This document shows positions 45,366 through 54,839 of a DNA stretch of 64,000 nt, one piece after another. A model generated the notes under the pieces. The model did no database searches, was not told where the DNA came from, and saw only the letters and a program-made list of their open reading frames with translations. A program made the translations under genes and the position numbers. Position 1 is the stretch's first letter. Each line of letters opens with the position of its first letter. Where the stretch lies: contig JAAWCE010000027.1 of NCBI GenBank assembly GCA_022793065.1, positions 1-64,000 on the forward strand, written 5' to 3'. This stretch comes from Lachnospiraceae bacterium (lineage in GTDB: Bacteria; Bacillota; Clostridia; Lachnospirales; Lachnospiraceae).

Positions 45366-45998
45366 ATGAAGGAAAAATTTGGATGGCTTATGGCATTGGC
45401 TTGTTTTTTTGCCGTATTTTTGACAGGATGCGGGGAAATGAAGATGCCGGAGGACGTAAGCGAACAGACTGTGTACATCAGCAGGGAAGGGCAGATTACA
45501 CTATGGCTGGTAACGGATTTTAAAGGGTTGGATTATAAAATATCGGAGCTGACCTCCATGGCGGTCCAGGAAGTGACGAAATTTAATTCCGGAAGGGCCC
45601 AGAACGATGTTGTGACGCTGGATAAGGTGGAAACGATACCGGATGACAGCAGTAAAGTTGCTGTAATTTATAAATTCGGAAATTGGAAAAGCTGCACGGA
45701 ATTTATTGGAAACGAATTGTTTTATGGGACAAACGAACTGTTTTATGGTACGGTCAGTGAGGCTTTCGCTGCAGATTATGGCAGCGGCGCCATATTAAAA
45801 GATGTGAAGGATCATTCGCTTTATACGGAGGCGCAGTTGAAGCAGGCCGCTGATAAAATGCTCATAGTCACCGATGTGAAGGCGAATGTGTACTGTCCTG
45901 GCAAGGTGGCTTATATCAGCGAGGGCTGTAAAATGAACGAAGATGGAAGTGTAAATACCTTCGAGGTAGAGGGGCTTGCATATATTTTATTAAAATGA
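45366..45998 (+). CDS. Putative lipoprotein of unknown function
   Basis: A 210-residue protein with a signal peptide ending in a clear lipobox ([17 protein letters not shown]), so it should be anchored outside the membrane. I do not recognise the mature domain ([40 protein letters not shown]). A 21-bp tandem duplication gives [14 protein letters not shown] near residue 115-129. It lies in front of glycyl-tRNA synthetase with a gap of 19 bases. Confidence 0.8.
   Translation: MKEKFGWLMALACFFAVFLTGCGEMKMPEDVSEQTVYISREGQITLWLVTDFKGLDYKISELTSMAVQEVTKFNSGRAQNDVVTLDKVETIPDDSSKVAVIYKFGNWKSCTEFIGNELFYGTNELFYGTVSEAFAADYGSGAILKDVKDHSLYTEAQLKQAADKMLIVTDVKANVYCPGKVAYISEGCKMNEDGSVNTFEVEGLAYILLK
45711..45752 (+). 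repeat. 21-bp tandem duplication in the lipoprotein gene
   Basis: Two copies of AACGAAYTGTTTTATGGKACR (three differences) encode NELFYGT twice in frame. It looks like a local slippage duplication. Confidence 0.9.
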
Positions 45999-46017
45999 CG
46001 AAAGGGATGATTTTGGC

Positions 46018-47406
46018 ATGGAGAAGACAATGGATAAAATTAAGGCACTGGCAAAGGCCAGGGGATTTGTATATCCCGGCTCCGAAATTTATGGCGGGCT
46101 TGCCAATACCTGGGATTATGGCAACCTGGGTGTGGAGTTAAAAAATAATGTAAAAAAGGCATGGTGGCAGAAGTTTATTCAGGAAAATCCTTATAACGTA
46201 GGGGTGGACTGCGCCATTCTGATGAATCCGCAGACATGGGTGGCCAGCGGGCATCTGGGAGGATTTTCGGACCCTCTGATGGATTGCCGGGAATGTCATG
46301 AGAGATTTAGAGCGGATAATCTGATCGAAGAGTATTGTGCCGAACATGGAATGGAACTGGGTGAGACCGTGGATGCCTGGAGCCAGGAAAAAATGAAAGC
46401 TTTTGTGGAAGAACATTCCATTCCCTGTCCTAACTGCGGAAAACATAATTTTACCGATATTCGTCAATTCAACCTGATGTTTAAGACGTTCCAGGGTGTG
46501 ACGGAGGACGCGGAGAGCGTGGTATATCTCAGGCCGGAGACCGCTCAGGGAATTTTTGTAAACTTTAAAAATGTTCAGAGGACGTCCCGTAAGAAGATTC
46601 CCTTTGGCATAGGACAGATTGGGAAATCCTTCCGTAATGAGATTACGCCGGGGAATTTCACGTTCCGTACACGGGAATTTGAGCAGATGGAGCTGGAATT
46701 TTTCTGTGAGCCGGGAACGGATTTGGAATGGTTCCAATACTGGAGGGGTTTTTGCCGTGATTGGCTGATATCTCTTGGCATCAAGGAAGAAGATATCCGG
46801 CTGCGGGATCACAGTCCGGAAGAGCTTTGCTTCTACAGTAAGGCTACCACAGACATTGAGTTCCGGTTTCCTTTTGACTGGGGCGAGCTTTGGGGGATTG
46901 CTGACAGAACAGATTATGACCTGTCTCAGCATGCGAATACTTCCGGGGAGGATATGTCATATTTTGACGATGAGAAGAAAGAGAAGTATATTCCTTATGT
47001 AATTGAACCGTCATTAGGGGCTGACCGAGTGGTGCTGGCTTTTCTATGCGCAGCTTATGACGAAGAAGAGTTGGAAGGCGGCGATATGCGTACTGTACTT
47101 CGCTTCCATCCCGCGCTGGCGCCTGTAAAGGTGGGTGTGCTTCCTCTTTCAAAGAAGCTGGGCGAGGGCGCCGAAAAGGTATATGCGGTGCTTTCCAAAA
47201 AGTATAATTGCGAATATGATGACAGGGGAAATATTGGCAAGAGATATCGTCGTCAGGACGAAATCGGAACACCTTTCTGCGTTACGTATGATTTTGATTC
47301 TGAGACAGACGGATGTGTAACCGTCCGTTTCAGAGATTCCATGGAGCAGGAGAGAGTGGCGATTGCGGAGCTGGACGCCTATTTTGCAGATAAATTTAGT
47401 TTTTAA
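46018..47406 (+). CDS. glyS: Glycyl-tRNA synthetase (single-chain type)
   Basis: This class II synthetase charges tRNA-Gly. The 462 residues are of the homodimeric, eukaryote/archaea-like type rather than the alpha2-beta2 bacterial form. It begins with [29 protein letters not shown], contains a zinc-like [11 protein letters not shown] motif, class II motif 2 in [25 protein letters not shown] and motif 3 in [14 protein letters not shown], then an anticodon-binding domain. The leader to the upstream gene is too short for a T-box. A terminator follows. Confidence 0.96.
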   Translation: MEKTMDKIKALAKARGFVYPGSEIYGGLANTWDYGNLGVELKNNVKKAWWQKFIQENPYNVGVDCAILMNPQTWVASGHLGGFSDPLMDCRECHERFRADNLIEEYCAEHGMELGETVDAWSQEKMKAFVEEHSIPCPNCGKHNFTDIRQFNLMFKTFQGVTEDAESVVYLRPETAQGIFVNFKNVQRTSRKKIPFGIGQIGKSFRNEITPGNFTFRTREFEQMELEFFCEPGTDLEWFQYWRGFCRDWLISLGIKEEDIRLRDHSPEELCFYSKATTDIEFRFPFDWGELWGIADRTDYDLSQHANTSGEDMSYFDDEKKEKYIPYVIEPSLGADRVVLAFLCAAYDEEELEGGDMRTVLRFHPALAPVKVGVLPLSKKLGEGAEKVYAVLSKKYNCEYDDRGNIGKRYRRQDEIGTPFCVTYDFDSETDGCVTVRFRDSMEQERVAIAELDAYFADKFSF

Positions 47407-47419
47407 GAATTTAACGGAA

Positions 47420-47449
47420 GGGGCAGAAGGGAATCTTCTGCCCCTTTTT
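47420..47449 (+). terminator. Terminator between glyS and the J-like TPR gene
   Basis: GGGGCAGAAG pairs perfectly with CTTCTGCCCC, followed by five T. The last T touches GGAGG, the ribosome binding site of the next gene, leaving no room for a promoter between. Confidence 0.9.
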
Positions 47450-47460
47450 GGAGGAATTGT

Positions 47461-50400
47461 ATGAATCGAATGGAAGCTTTCCAGAGATTGGGGATTGAAA
47501 TCACAAAAGATGAAAGGGCAATTAAGAATGTTTATAGGCAGAAGTTGGCGGTGACCAATCCGGAGGATAATCCTGAAGGCTTTAAGTTATTGCGCGCAGC
47601 ATATGAGGAAGCTTGCAAATATGCAAGGGAGAAAGAAGAGCTTTCTTCTGTGGAAGAGCCGGCGGATACCACGCCTTCCGGTTTGTGGCTGGAAAAGGTT
47701 GTACAGGCTTATGCCAATATTCACAGTCGTCAGGATGTGGAGCTTTGGAAGGCGCTTTTTGAAGATGATATTTTTATGTCTTTGGAGGAGGAAGAAAATT
47801 GCAGGTCTAAATTTCTGCGCTTTTTGATGGAGCATTTTAAACTGCCCACACAGATTTGGCAGTTGCTTGATAAAAAGTTGAATATTGTCAGCGATGCGAA
47901 GGCCCTGAGGGAGAGATTTCCGGCCCATTTTGTACGATATATTATCGGTAAATGTGAACGCGGCGAAGACGTAGAATTTACCCAATTTGAAGGTCCGGAG
48001 GCTGGGGAGTACGATTTGTTTCTGCAATACTACGACCGTTGCTGGCAGGCGCTGCAGGAAAAAAAGATAGAAGAGGCAGAACACTGTATTAAAAGTGCGG
48101 ACAGCCTTTCCATTCGACATCCGGTTATGGAAATCTGTCGTGCCAATCTTTTGATGGAGCATGGTCAGAAAAAAGAAGCGGTTGCACTGATGCAGGAGCA
48201 GCGGCAAAAATATCCGGGAGACGCTATGATTTGCTATAATGCAGCCGAGATTTTATGGGCGGCGGGAGGAGATGCGCAAAAATTTGCGGCGGAAATGTAT
48301 CTGGAATTAAAGGAAGAAAGCGACTCCCATTATATGGCAAATGTGCGTCTGACAGAATGGTATTATCTGCAGGGACAGTATAAGGAAGCCAAAAACTGTG
48401 CGGAAAAGGTGCTGATTGCCGGCGGAGACGATGATTTTATGGAGCTTCTGGGAAAGGTCAATGCCAAGATAGAGAAGGATTTGGAGGCAAAATACCGTGA
48501 GTCTAAGACCTGGGAGCCGGCGCTGGAGCTTTGTTGGTGCTATCTGCAGGATGGAAAAATCTCAAAGGGGATCAGGCTGGCACAGGCCATTGAAGCTTTG
48601 CTGCCTTCTGAAAAGAGAACGGAGTATACAGGATTGCTTGCGAAGCTTTATGTGGAGCAGGTGGAATATGAGGATGCGATTGCTATGTCCCGGCGTTGGG
48701 AACAAATGCTCAGAGAGAGAATGGCTGACCCAAAGAGAGCGGAAAAGAGAGACAAGGACAGGCTGCGGCAGGCGCATTTGATTCGTATGCAGTGCTTTCA
48801 TAACCTGGGATTTCGGGAGAAAGAGTGCTTTTTACAGGCGATTGGGGAAGCGGAAGATGTTGTACGGGAAGGCGGGGCAAAGGATATCGGTATTCAGCTT
48901 GAAATGGCACAGGTATATATGGAGCTGGAAGAATACGAAAAAAGTTTGGAAATTATTAATAAACTGGTGGATGAATATCAAATATTTGCCGCATATGCTT
49001 CGGCGTTAGAGGTGTATAGAAGGCAGTTGAATGCCAGGGGGGTAGTGCAGTCTGCAAGCCAGTGTATCCGGTATTTTCCTGCTTTTACCAAAGCATATGA
49101 ATATCTTGCAAAGGTATATTTGGATTTGGACTATCGGGATGAACTGGAAAAGGTGTTGAAGGAAGCGGAAGAAAGCGGAGTGAAAAGTCCAATTTTGGAG
49201 GCATACCGATTTCAGATGACGCATGAGCCAATGGAAACCGGTATTTTGAATCAAAAGTTGAAAAATTTCCGCGCCGAATATCACAGATATGTGGAAGAGG
49301 GGCAGGAAGGTTGTTATGAAAAAGGGCTGCCGATTCTGACGGAACTTTTATATCATTATCCGGATGATTTTATGTTGGTAGAAAGGGCCATTTATCACAG
49401 GGCGGCGCATCATTACAGGGAAGCAAAGGAAGATTTTGAGAAAGCACTCTACATAAATCCTGCCAATCCCTATGCGCTGAACGGACTGAGTTTTGTGTAT
49501 AAGTATCTTGAAGATTATGAAAAAGCGCTGTTCTATATCAGAAAAGCCATTCTGTATATGGATGATGAAATGTCTCCGATTATATATGCGGATATGGGGA
49601 ATTTATATTCTCTTTTGGAAAATTATGAGAAGGCGTTAGATGCTTACAGAGAATATGAACGTTTGGCAGGCAAGAGTAAGAGTAACTGGTTTGGGGATAA
49701 TCTGGCGGAATTAACCATGAGAGCTGGAAAAACAGAAGATGCAGCAGCAATTTATGAACGATTTTATGGAAAAGATAAATGGATTCGTTATGAGAAGCTT
49801 GTGGAACTGTATCTCAGTACAGGGCAGGGAGAAAAAGTCTGGGAGGTAATGAGGCAGTGGAGAAATGAAATGCACTTTAGCACTGCGGCTTATACCATGA
49901 AAGCCGTCCGCAATTCTTTATCCTCCGCGGCAAAGCCAAAGCCGGAGATCATATCCTATCCCGCATATTACGCTCAAAAAGGTTGGGCGGAACTTTTGTT
50001 TGGAAGCAAAGCCGCAGCCGTGAAGGCGTTTGAAAAAATGACAAAATGCGGTTTTACGGACAATACGATGGAGGGAAAGCTTTGTGATGCTGTTTTTGCG
50101 TGTATACTCTGCGGAGACGAAAAGCGTGGGAAAAAATTTGCTGAGAGATTAAAAAATTGGCTGGAGCGGGAGAAAACATCCGGTAAGAGTAGATATTTTA
50201 ACAGGGAAAAAAAGCATCTGCAGATAGAGTTTTTGGCGGCGTATTATACAGAATCTTCCGAGAAGCTGAGGGAAATTCTGGATAGGGATGAGAAGAGTGA
50301 AATCTGCCATGAATGTATCAATTCTCTCTGTAAGGAAATGGAGAGTGTAAAACTTTTGTTTTTGCTTAGAATGGGAAAGAAAGATGAAGCAAAAGAAAGG

Positions 50401-50469
50401 CTGCATCGAAACCTGGAATCACAGCCCTGGGATAAACATTTGCGGGCAATAAAGCATGTGGCGTTTTAA
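47461..50469 (+). CDS. Large TPR-like protein with a degenerate J-domain
   Basis: A 1002-residue soluble protein. Residues 1-60 resemble a J-domain (EAFQRLGIEITKDERAIKNVYRQKLAVTNPEDNPEGFKLLRAAYEEACKYA), but the HPD that stimulates Hsp70 reads NPE. The rest is a long series of helical pairs; canonical TPR units are visible around residues 640-740 (AIYHRAAHHYREAKEDFEKALYINPANPYALNGLSFVYKYLEDYEKALFYIRKAI). It is followed by an HscC-like Hsp70 gene, so it is probably a co-chaperone or client scaffold for that Hsp70. Perfect GGAGG precedes the start, directly after the glyS terminator. Confidence 0.8.
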   Translation: MNRMEAFQRLGIEITKDERAIKNVYRQKLAVTNPEDNPEGFKLLRAAYEEACKYAREKEELSSVEEPADTTPSGLWLEKVVQAYANIHSRQDVELWKALFEDDIFMSLEEEENCRSKFLRFLMEHFKLPTQIWQLLDKKLNIVSDAKALRERFPAHFVRYIIGKCERGEDVEFTQFEGPEAGEYDLFLQYYDRCWQALQEKKIEEAEHCIKSADSLSIRHPVMEICRANLLMEHGQKKEAVALMQEQRQKYPGDAMICYNAAEILWAAGGDAQKFAAEMYLELKEESDSHYMANVRLTEWYYLQGQYKEAKNCAEKVLIAGGDDDFMELLGKVNAKIEKDLEAKYRESKTWEPALELCWCYLQDGKISKGIRLAQAIEALLPSEKRTEYTGLLAKLYVEQVEYEDAIAMSRRWEQMLRERMADPKRAEKRDKDRLRQAHLIRMQCFHNLGFREKECFLQAIGEAEDVVREGGAKDIGIQLEMAQVYMELEEYEKSLEIINKLVDEYQIFAAYASALEVYRRQLNARGVVQSASQCIRYFPAFTKAYEYLAKVYLDLDYRDELEKVLKEAEESGVKSPILEAYRFQMTHEPMETGILNQKLKNFRAEYHRYVEEGQEGCYEKGLPILTELLYHYPDDFMLVERAIYHRAAHHYREAKEDFEKALYINPANPYALNGLSFVYKYLEDYEKALFYIRKAILYMDDEMSPIIYADMGNLYSLLENYEKALDAYREYERLAGKSKSNWFGDNLAELTMRAGKTEDAAAIYERFYGKDKWIRYEKLVELYLSTGQGEKVWEVMRQWRNEMHFSTAAYTMKAVRNSLSSAAKPKPEIISYPAYYAQKGWAELLFGSKAAAVKAFEKMTKCGFTDNTMEGKLCDAVFACILCGDEKRGKKFAERLKNWLEREKTSGKSRYFNREKKHLQIEFLAAYYTESSEKLREILDRDEKSEICHECINSLCKEMESVKLLFLLRMGKKDEAKERLHRNLESQPWDKHLRAIKHVAF

Positions 50470-50599
50470 GTTGTGTTTGAGGATGAATTAAGGGGAAAGT
50501 ATACGGTCGTTGCTGCATAAATGGCGGTGGCGGCTGCTTTTTCCGGTGGGAGATTGCTTTTTTATGTTAAGGTTTTTTTTCCCAATATGAAAAAAGTTC

Positions 50600-50634
50600 T
50601 GGATATAGGAGATAATTGTGATATACTGGTATAT
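50600..50634 (+). promoter_or_regulatory. Candidate promoter and palindrome before the Hsp70 gene
   Basis: TGGATA and TATACT are 16 bases apart. The -10 lies inside a 14-bp palindrome, ATATACTGGTATAT, which could be a repressor site. No CIRCE element (HrcA site) is present. Confidence 0.4.
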
Positions 50635-50701
50635 GATAAAAAAGTTATATTGTGGTTAGACATGGTGGAAATAAAATCTGAATGAGAAATGGATGGTTTA
50701 T

Positions 50702-52387
50702 ATGATAGTAGGAATTGATTTGGGGACAACCAACAGTTTAATAGCATATTTTACGGAAGAAGGGCCTAAGATAATTCCCAACAGGTTAGGGAAGAATCTT
50801 ACTCCATCCGTTGTCAGCGTGGATGAAGAGGGCAATGTGTACGTGGGAGAGACCGCGAGGGAACGTATGAGCTTGTATCCCGACTCAGTGGCGCAGACCT
50901 TTAAGAGAAGTATGGGTACGGAGCGGGAGTATATTCTCAGTGGAAAACATTTCAAGCCAGAGGAATTATCCAGCATGGTGCTTCGTTCTTTGAAGGAAGA
51001 TGCGGAGATTTATCTTGGAGAGGAAATTACGGAAGCTGTCATCAGCGTACCCGCATATTTTGATGATAAGAGAAGGAAGGCTACCAAACGTGCCGGAGAG
51101 TTGGCGGGACTTAAGGTGGAGAGAATGATTTCCGAGCCCACCGCTGCGGCTGTGGCATATGGTTTGTATGATAAGACAAAGGATACACGGTTCCTGGTAT
51201 TTGACCTGGGAGGCGGTACTTTTGACGTGTCCATTTTGGAGTTGTATCACAATATTCTGGAAGTCCGGGCTGTGGCCGGAGACAATTATCTGGGGGGCGA
51301 AGATTTTACGGAAGTGATGGCAAAGCTGTTTTTGCAGAAGGCGAAGCTGACATTGCAGCAGCTTACGGAAAAAGAACAGGTGAGATTGTACCGACAGGCA
51401 GAGAAGACAAAATTTGCGATGAATGAATCGGACAAGGCAACCATGAGCTTTTTATACCATGAAGAGACATTGGAACAGCAAGTGACGCATAAGGAGTATG
51501 AAGAGGCGTGTGAGGAACTTCTTATGAAGATTCGGGAACCTGTGAAAAAAAGTTTGGCGGATGCAGGGCTGAAACTGGGAGATATTGATGAGGTGATTCT
51601 GATTGGGGGAGCTACCAGGCTTACAATTGTGAGGGATTTCTTAATCAGGCTGTTTCGGAAGTTCCCTGACACCAAATTAAATCCGGATGAAACGGTAGCG
51701 CTTGGGGCGGCGGTACAGGCGGCTATGAAGGAGCGAAGAGAAGAGGTAAAAGAGGTTATACTTACAGATGTGTGTTCTTTTACTTTGGGTACGGAAGTGG
51801 TGGTGGAATATGAGGAAGGAAAATATGAAGACGGAAGGTTCTGCCCCATTATTGAGAGAAATACGGTAATTCCGGCCAGTCATACGGAACGTTTGTATAC
51901 GGTGAGGGATAATCAGGAGAAAGTACGTGTGCGCGTATTGCAGGGAGAAAGTCGTTTTGCCAGAAATAATTTGTTTTTGGGAGAGTTGGAGATAGAGATT
52001 CCCAAAGGTCCAAAGGGACGTGAATCGGTGGATGTGACTTATACCTATGATATTAATTCTTTGCTTGAAGTGGAGGTTACGGTCGTGTCCACCGGGGAGA
52101 GTCGAAAAATGATTATCAAGGGACAGGACAACCAGATGACGGAGGAAGAGGTCAAAAAACGTATGGAAGAGTTGGCCTATCTGAAAATTCAGCCCAGAGA
52201 TTACGAAGAGAACCGTCTGGTACTGCTTCGGGCGGAGAGAATGTATGAGGAAGCTTTAGGGGATCGCAGGCGCAAGCTGGATCATTACATAACCGCTTTT
52301 GAAGCTGCCCTGAAACGGGGGGATCATGATGAAATTATGGATGCAAGAGAAGAATTGAGTGAAATATTGGAAGAAGAGGATGACTGA
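50702..52387 (+). CDS. HscC-like Hsp70 family chaperone
   Basis: A 561-residue Hsp70, shorter than DnaK (about 610) and close to HscC in length. The ATPase domain has phosphate 1 IVGIDLGTTNSLIA, phosphate 2 FLVFDLGGGTFDVSIL and the adenosine motif VILIGGATRLTIVRDFL. The substrate domain (NTVIPASHTERLYTVRDNQEKVRVRVLQGES) is present, and the C-terminal lid is short and acidic (EILEEEDD). ATG 50702 gives the conserved start; an ATG three codons earlier is possible. No grpE or dnaJ is adjacent. The gene upstream carries the degenerate J-domain. Confidence 0.92.
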   Translation: MIVGIDLGTTNSLIAYFTEEGPKIIPNRLGKNLTPSVVSVDEEGNVYVGETARERMSLYPDSVAQTFKRSMGTEREYILSGKHFKPEELSSMVLRSLKEDAEIYLGEEITEAVISVPAYFDDKRRKATKRAGELAGLKVERMISEPTAAAVAYGLYDKTKDTRFLVFDLGGGTFDVSILELYHNILEVRAVAGDNYLGGEDFTEVMAKLFLQKAKLTLQQLTEKEQVRLYRQAEKTKFAMNESDKATMSFLYHEETLEQQVTHKEYEEACEELLMKIREPVKKSLADAGLKLGDIDEVILIGGATRLTIVRDFLIRLFRKFPDTKLNPDETVALGAAVQAAMKERREEVKEVILTDVCSFTLGTEVVVEYEEGKYEDGRFCPIIERNTVIPASHTERLYTVRDNQEKVRVRVLQGESRFARNNLFLGELEIEIPKGPKGRESVDVTYTYDINSLLEVEVTVVSTGESRKMIIKGQDNQMTEEEVKKRMEELAYLKIQPRDYEENRLVLLRAERMYEEALGDRRRKLDHYITAFEAALKRGDHDEIMDAREELSEILEEEDD

Positions 52388-52457
52388 CATTTGCATCTAT
52401 TGGACATTTGAACATGACCTGGAATCTGAAAAGGCTTGATATTTGATCGGAAGAGAT

Positions 52458-52486
52458 GGGGGCTGTCTGAGGATTTGGACAGCCTC
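52458..52486. terminator. Hairpin between convergent Hsp70 and PHP phosphatase genes
   Basis: GGGGCTGTC pairs with GACAGCCTC (one G-T wobble) around ten bases. No T-run follows directly, so termination is likely but weak. Confidence 0.45.
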
Positions 52487-52536
52487 CGTAATTTATGTGT
52501 TTTTAGTGTATGTGGTGCTTTAAAAAAGTAAAAGGA

Positions 52537-53355
52537 TTATAGCTTGTGAAATTCGGGAGTTCGTTTCTCAAACACACAATAATAGCGGAAGCCGCATGTT
52601 TCCAGGACCGTAGCTGCTCGGTGGAAATGCGCGCCGATTTCTTTGGCATTATGGGAGTCGGAACCTATGGTGATGATTTCTCCGCCCAGCTCCCGATAAC
52701 GTTTTAGAATGTCCGTACAGGGATGCAGGTCGTGCATGCCTCTTTTGATTCCTCCGGTATTTAGTTCCACCCCTTTATCTTTTGACAACAGAAGTTTTAA
52801 AATTTCGTCTATAATATCACTATATTTTTGGTAAGTATATTCCGCATCTTGCCCAGGGGCGTATCGCACCGCATAATCCAAATGTCCATATACATCAAAA
52901 TTGGAGAATTTAGATATATTTTCCAAAATAGATTCAAAATATTCTCTCAGGGCCTCTTCCTTTGGGCGATTCTGGAAAAAGGAAGGATAGTAGGGGTCCT
53001 TTCCATGACAAATGTGGGAGGAACCGATAATAAAATCAAATTCATGGGATTTGGCAAAAATTGCATTCTGCCTTGCGGCTTCCGGCTGAAGGCCCAACTC
53101 CACACCAAAGAGAATTCGGATTTGATCTGCGTATTGGTCCTTGAGACGTGCCAGGTGATAGAGATAAGAATCCACTTGCAACAAAAAAATATCTCCTGAT
53201 TCATCGGGACCGTCCGGATACGCGAAATCGTTGTGTTCCGTAAAACACATAGTATCCAGGCCGTTTGCTATTCCCTGTAAGATCATTTCTTCCATGGGCG
53301 TATTGGAATCTCCGGAAAAAGAAGAATGTAAATGACAGTCAGATGTAATTGGCAT
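52537..53355 (-). CDS. PHP-domain phosphatase (histidinol-phosphatase type)
   Basis: A 272-residue PHP-superfamily metal-dependent phosphoesterase. The first metal motif is DCHLHSSFSGDSN, followed by CFTEHND, the conserved FGVELGLQPE, IIGSSHICHGKDP and, near the end, TIGSDSHNAKEIG. This matches HisK-type histidinol-phosphatase, which makes histidinol in histidine synthesis. No his genes are nearby, so another phosphate ester as substrate cannot be excluded. AAAGGA lies upstream of ATG 53355; the track start adds eight residues. Confidence 0.85.
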   Translation of the reverse strand: MPITSDCHLHSSFSGDSNTPMEEMILQGIANGLDTMCFTEHNDFAYPDGPDESGDIFLLQVDSYLYHLARLKDQYADQIRILFGVELGLQPEAARQNAIFAKSHEFDFIIGSSHICHGKDPYYPSFFQNRPKEEALREYFESILENISKFSNFDVYGHLDYAVRYAPGQDAEYTYQKYSDIIDEILKLLLSKDKGVELNTGGIKRGMHDLHPCTDILKRYRELGGEIITIGSDSHNAKEIGAHFHRAATVLETCGFRYYCVFEKRTPEFHKL

Positions 53356-53401
53356 AATATGATCCTTTCTTGCATACAATATGATGTGTTATTGGTTCTG
53401 C

Positions 53402-53431
53402 TTTTTTGTGACAATATTATATCACAAAAAA
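53402..53431. promoter_or_regulatory. 30-bp inverted repeat between divergent PHP and gap genes
   Basis: TTTTTTGTGA and TCACAAAAAA are a perfect 10-bp inverted repeat around an AT-only-but-one spacer of ten bases. The TTGTGA/TCACAA halves are those of Rex and Crp-type sites, but both of those use a shorter spacer. It is either an operator for the divergent genes or a hairpin. Confidence 0.6.
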
Positions 53432-53507
53432 ATCTCATGTAATTTCTTCCATTTCTAAACATTCTGTTAAATTTCCGAAAAATTGGAAATTATTTTTTAT
53501 TTACATC

Positions 53508-53536
53508 TTGAATTATGAGAAGAAATTGGGTAAAAT
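53508..53536 (+). promoter_or_regulatory. Promoter for gap
   Basis: TTGAAT and TAAAAT are 17 bases apart, leaving a leader of about 110 bases that contains a TGTC/GACA-rich segment (TTTTGACAATCTGGCAAGTCCTGTCAGG region), possibly an operator. Confidence 0.55.
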
Positions 53537-53651
53537 ATCATTGCTGATAAAATTTTGACAATCTGGCAAGTCCTGTCAGGAGTTGCAGATAGTTGTATCC
53601 TGGGACAAGGGTTGTTAAAACATATAAAATAAATTTTAGGAGGAAACTAAA

Positions 53652-54665
53652 ATGGCAGTAAGAGTAGCAATTAATGGTTTTGGCCGTATTGGCCGTCTGG
53701 CATTCAGACAGATGTTTGATGCGGAAGGATATGATGTAGTGGCAATCAATGACTTGACCAGCCCTAAAATGCTTGCACATTTGCTGAAGTATGATTCTTC
53801 TCAGGGCAAATACAAATATGCTGACTCCGTAGTAGCTGGCGAGGACAATATTACCGTAAACGGTAAGACCATTACAATTTACAAAGAGGCAGATGCTTCC
53901 AAGCTTCCCTGGGGCGAGCTGAAAGTGGACGTGGTTTTGGAGTGTACCGGTTTCTACACATCCAAGGATAAGGCATCCGCACACATTACGGCTGGCGCGC
54001 GTAAGGTTGTTATTTCTGCTCCGGCAGGAAATGATCTTCCTACCATCGTTTACAATGTAAACCACAATACCTTAAAGCCGGAAGATACCGTAATTTCCGC
54101 TGCTTCCTGTACAACAAACTGCCTGGCTCCTATGGCAAAGGCATTGAATGATTTCGCTCCGATTCAGAGCGGTATCATGACTACGGTACATGCTTATACA
54201 GGCGACCAGATGATTCTTGACGGACCTCAGAGAAAGGGTGATTTGAGAAGAAGCCGTGCGGGCGCTTGCAATATCGTTCCCAACTCTACCGGCGCTGCTA
54301 AGGCAATCGGCCTTGTTATCCCTGAGTTGAACGGAAAATTGATCGGTTCCGCTCAGCGTGTGCCTACCCCCACAGGTTCTACTACGATTCTGGTAGCAGT
54401 TGTTAAGGGCGAGGTTACAAAGGAAGATATCAATGCTGCTATGAAGGCTGCAAAGACAGAGTCCTTTGATTACAATGAGGATGAAATCGTATCCTCCGAT
54501 GTAATCGGCAGCACCTATGGTTCCATTTTTGATGCAACACAGACCATGGTTTCCAAAATGGATGATGGCAATTCTTTGGTACAGGTTGTATCATGGTATG
54601 ACAATGAGAACAGCTATACTTCTCAGATGGTTCGTACCATTAAGTATTTCAGCGAGCTTGCATAA
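53652..54665 (+). CDS. gap: Glyceraldehyde-3-phosphate dehydrogenase
   Basis: This NAD-dependent enzyme oxidises glyceraldehyde-3-phosphate to 1,3-bisphosphoglycerate. The 337 residues have the Rossmann start [19 protein letters not shown], catalytic cysteine in [15 protein letters not shown] and substrate motifs ([22 protein letters not shown]). Codon use is the strongest bias in the window, as expected for a highly expressed gene. AGGAGG precedes the start. A strong terminator follows, so it is expressed separately from pgk-tpiA. Confidence 0.98.
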   Translation: MAVRVAINGFGRIGRLAFRQMFDAEGYDVVAINDLTSPKMLAHLLKYDSSQGKYKYADSVVAGEDNITVNGKTITIYKEADASKLPWGELKVDVVLECTGFYTSKDKASAHITAGARKVVISAPAGNDLPTIVYNVNHNTLKPEDTVISAASCTTNCLAPMAKALNDFAPIQSGIMTTVHAYTGDQMILDGPQRKGDLRRSRAGACNIVPNSTGAAKAIGLVIPELNGKLIGSAQRVPTPTGSTTILVAVVKGEVTKEDINAAMKAAKTESFDYNEDEIVSSDVIGSTYGSIFDATQTMVSKMDDGNSLVQVVSWYDNENSYTSQMVRTIKYFSELA

Positions 54666-54759
54666 TTGATTGTAAGTGTTACTATTCAAGATAGCACCGC
54701 GGGCTATGAGTGGTAATGTTTGGGTAGTTCATGGCTTGTTTGTGTACAGACCTATTGGG

Positions 54760-54789
54760 GGTCCGGTCTTATGGACCGGACCTTTTTTT
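54760..54789 (+). terminator. Terminator after gap
   Basis: GGTCCGGTC pairs with GACCGGACC around five bases, followed by seven T. Confidence 0.95.
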
Positions 54790-54839
54790 GTAAGGATGCG
54801 GGATTGTGGGAGCCGTTGTAAAGGTAACTGGCAGGGATT

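Noticed and set aside
45999-46017. T-box riboswitch before glycyl-tRNA synthetase
   Set aside because: The gap to the upstream gene is 19 bases, far too short for a T-box leader.
50470-50701. CIRCE (HrcA operator) upstream of the Hsp70 gene
   Set aside because: No TTAGCACTC-N9-GAGTGCTAA element is present.
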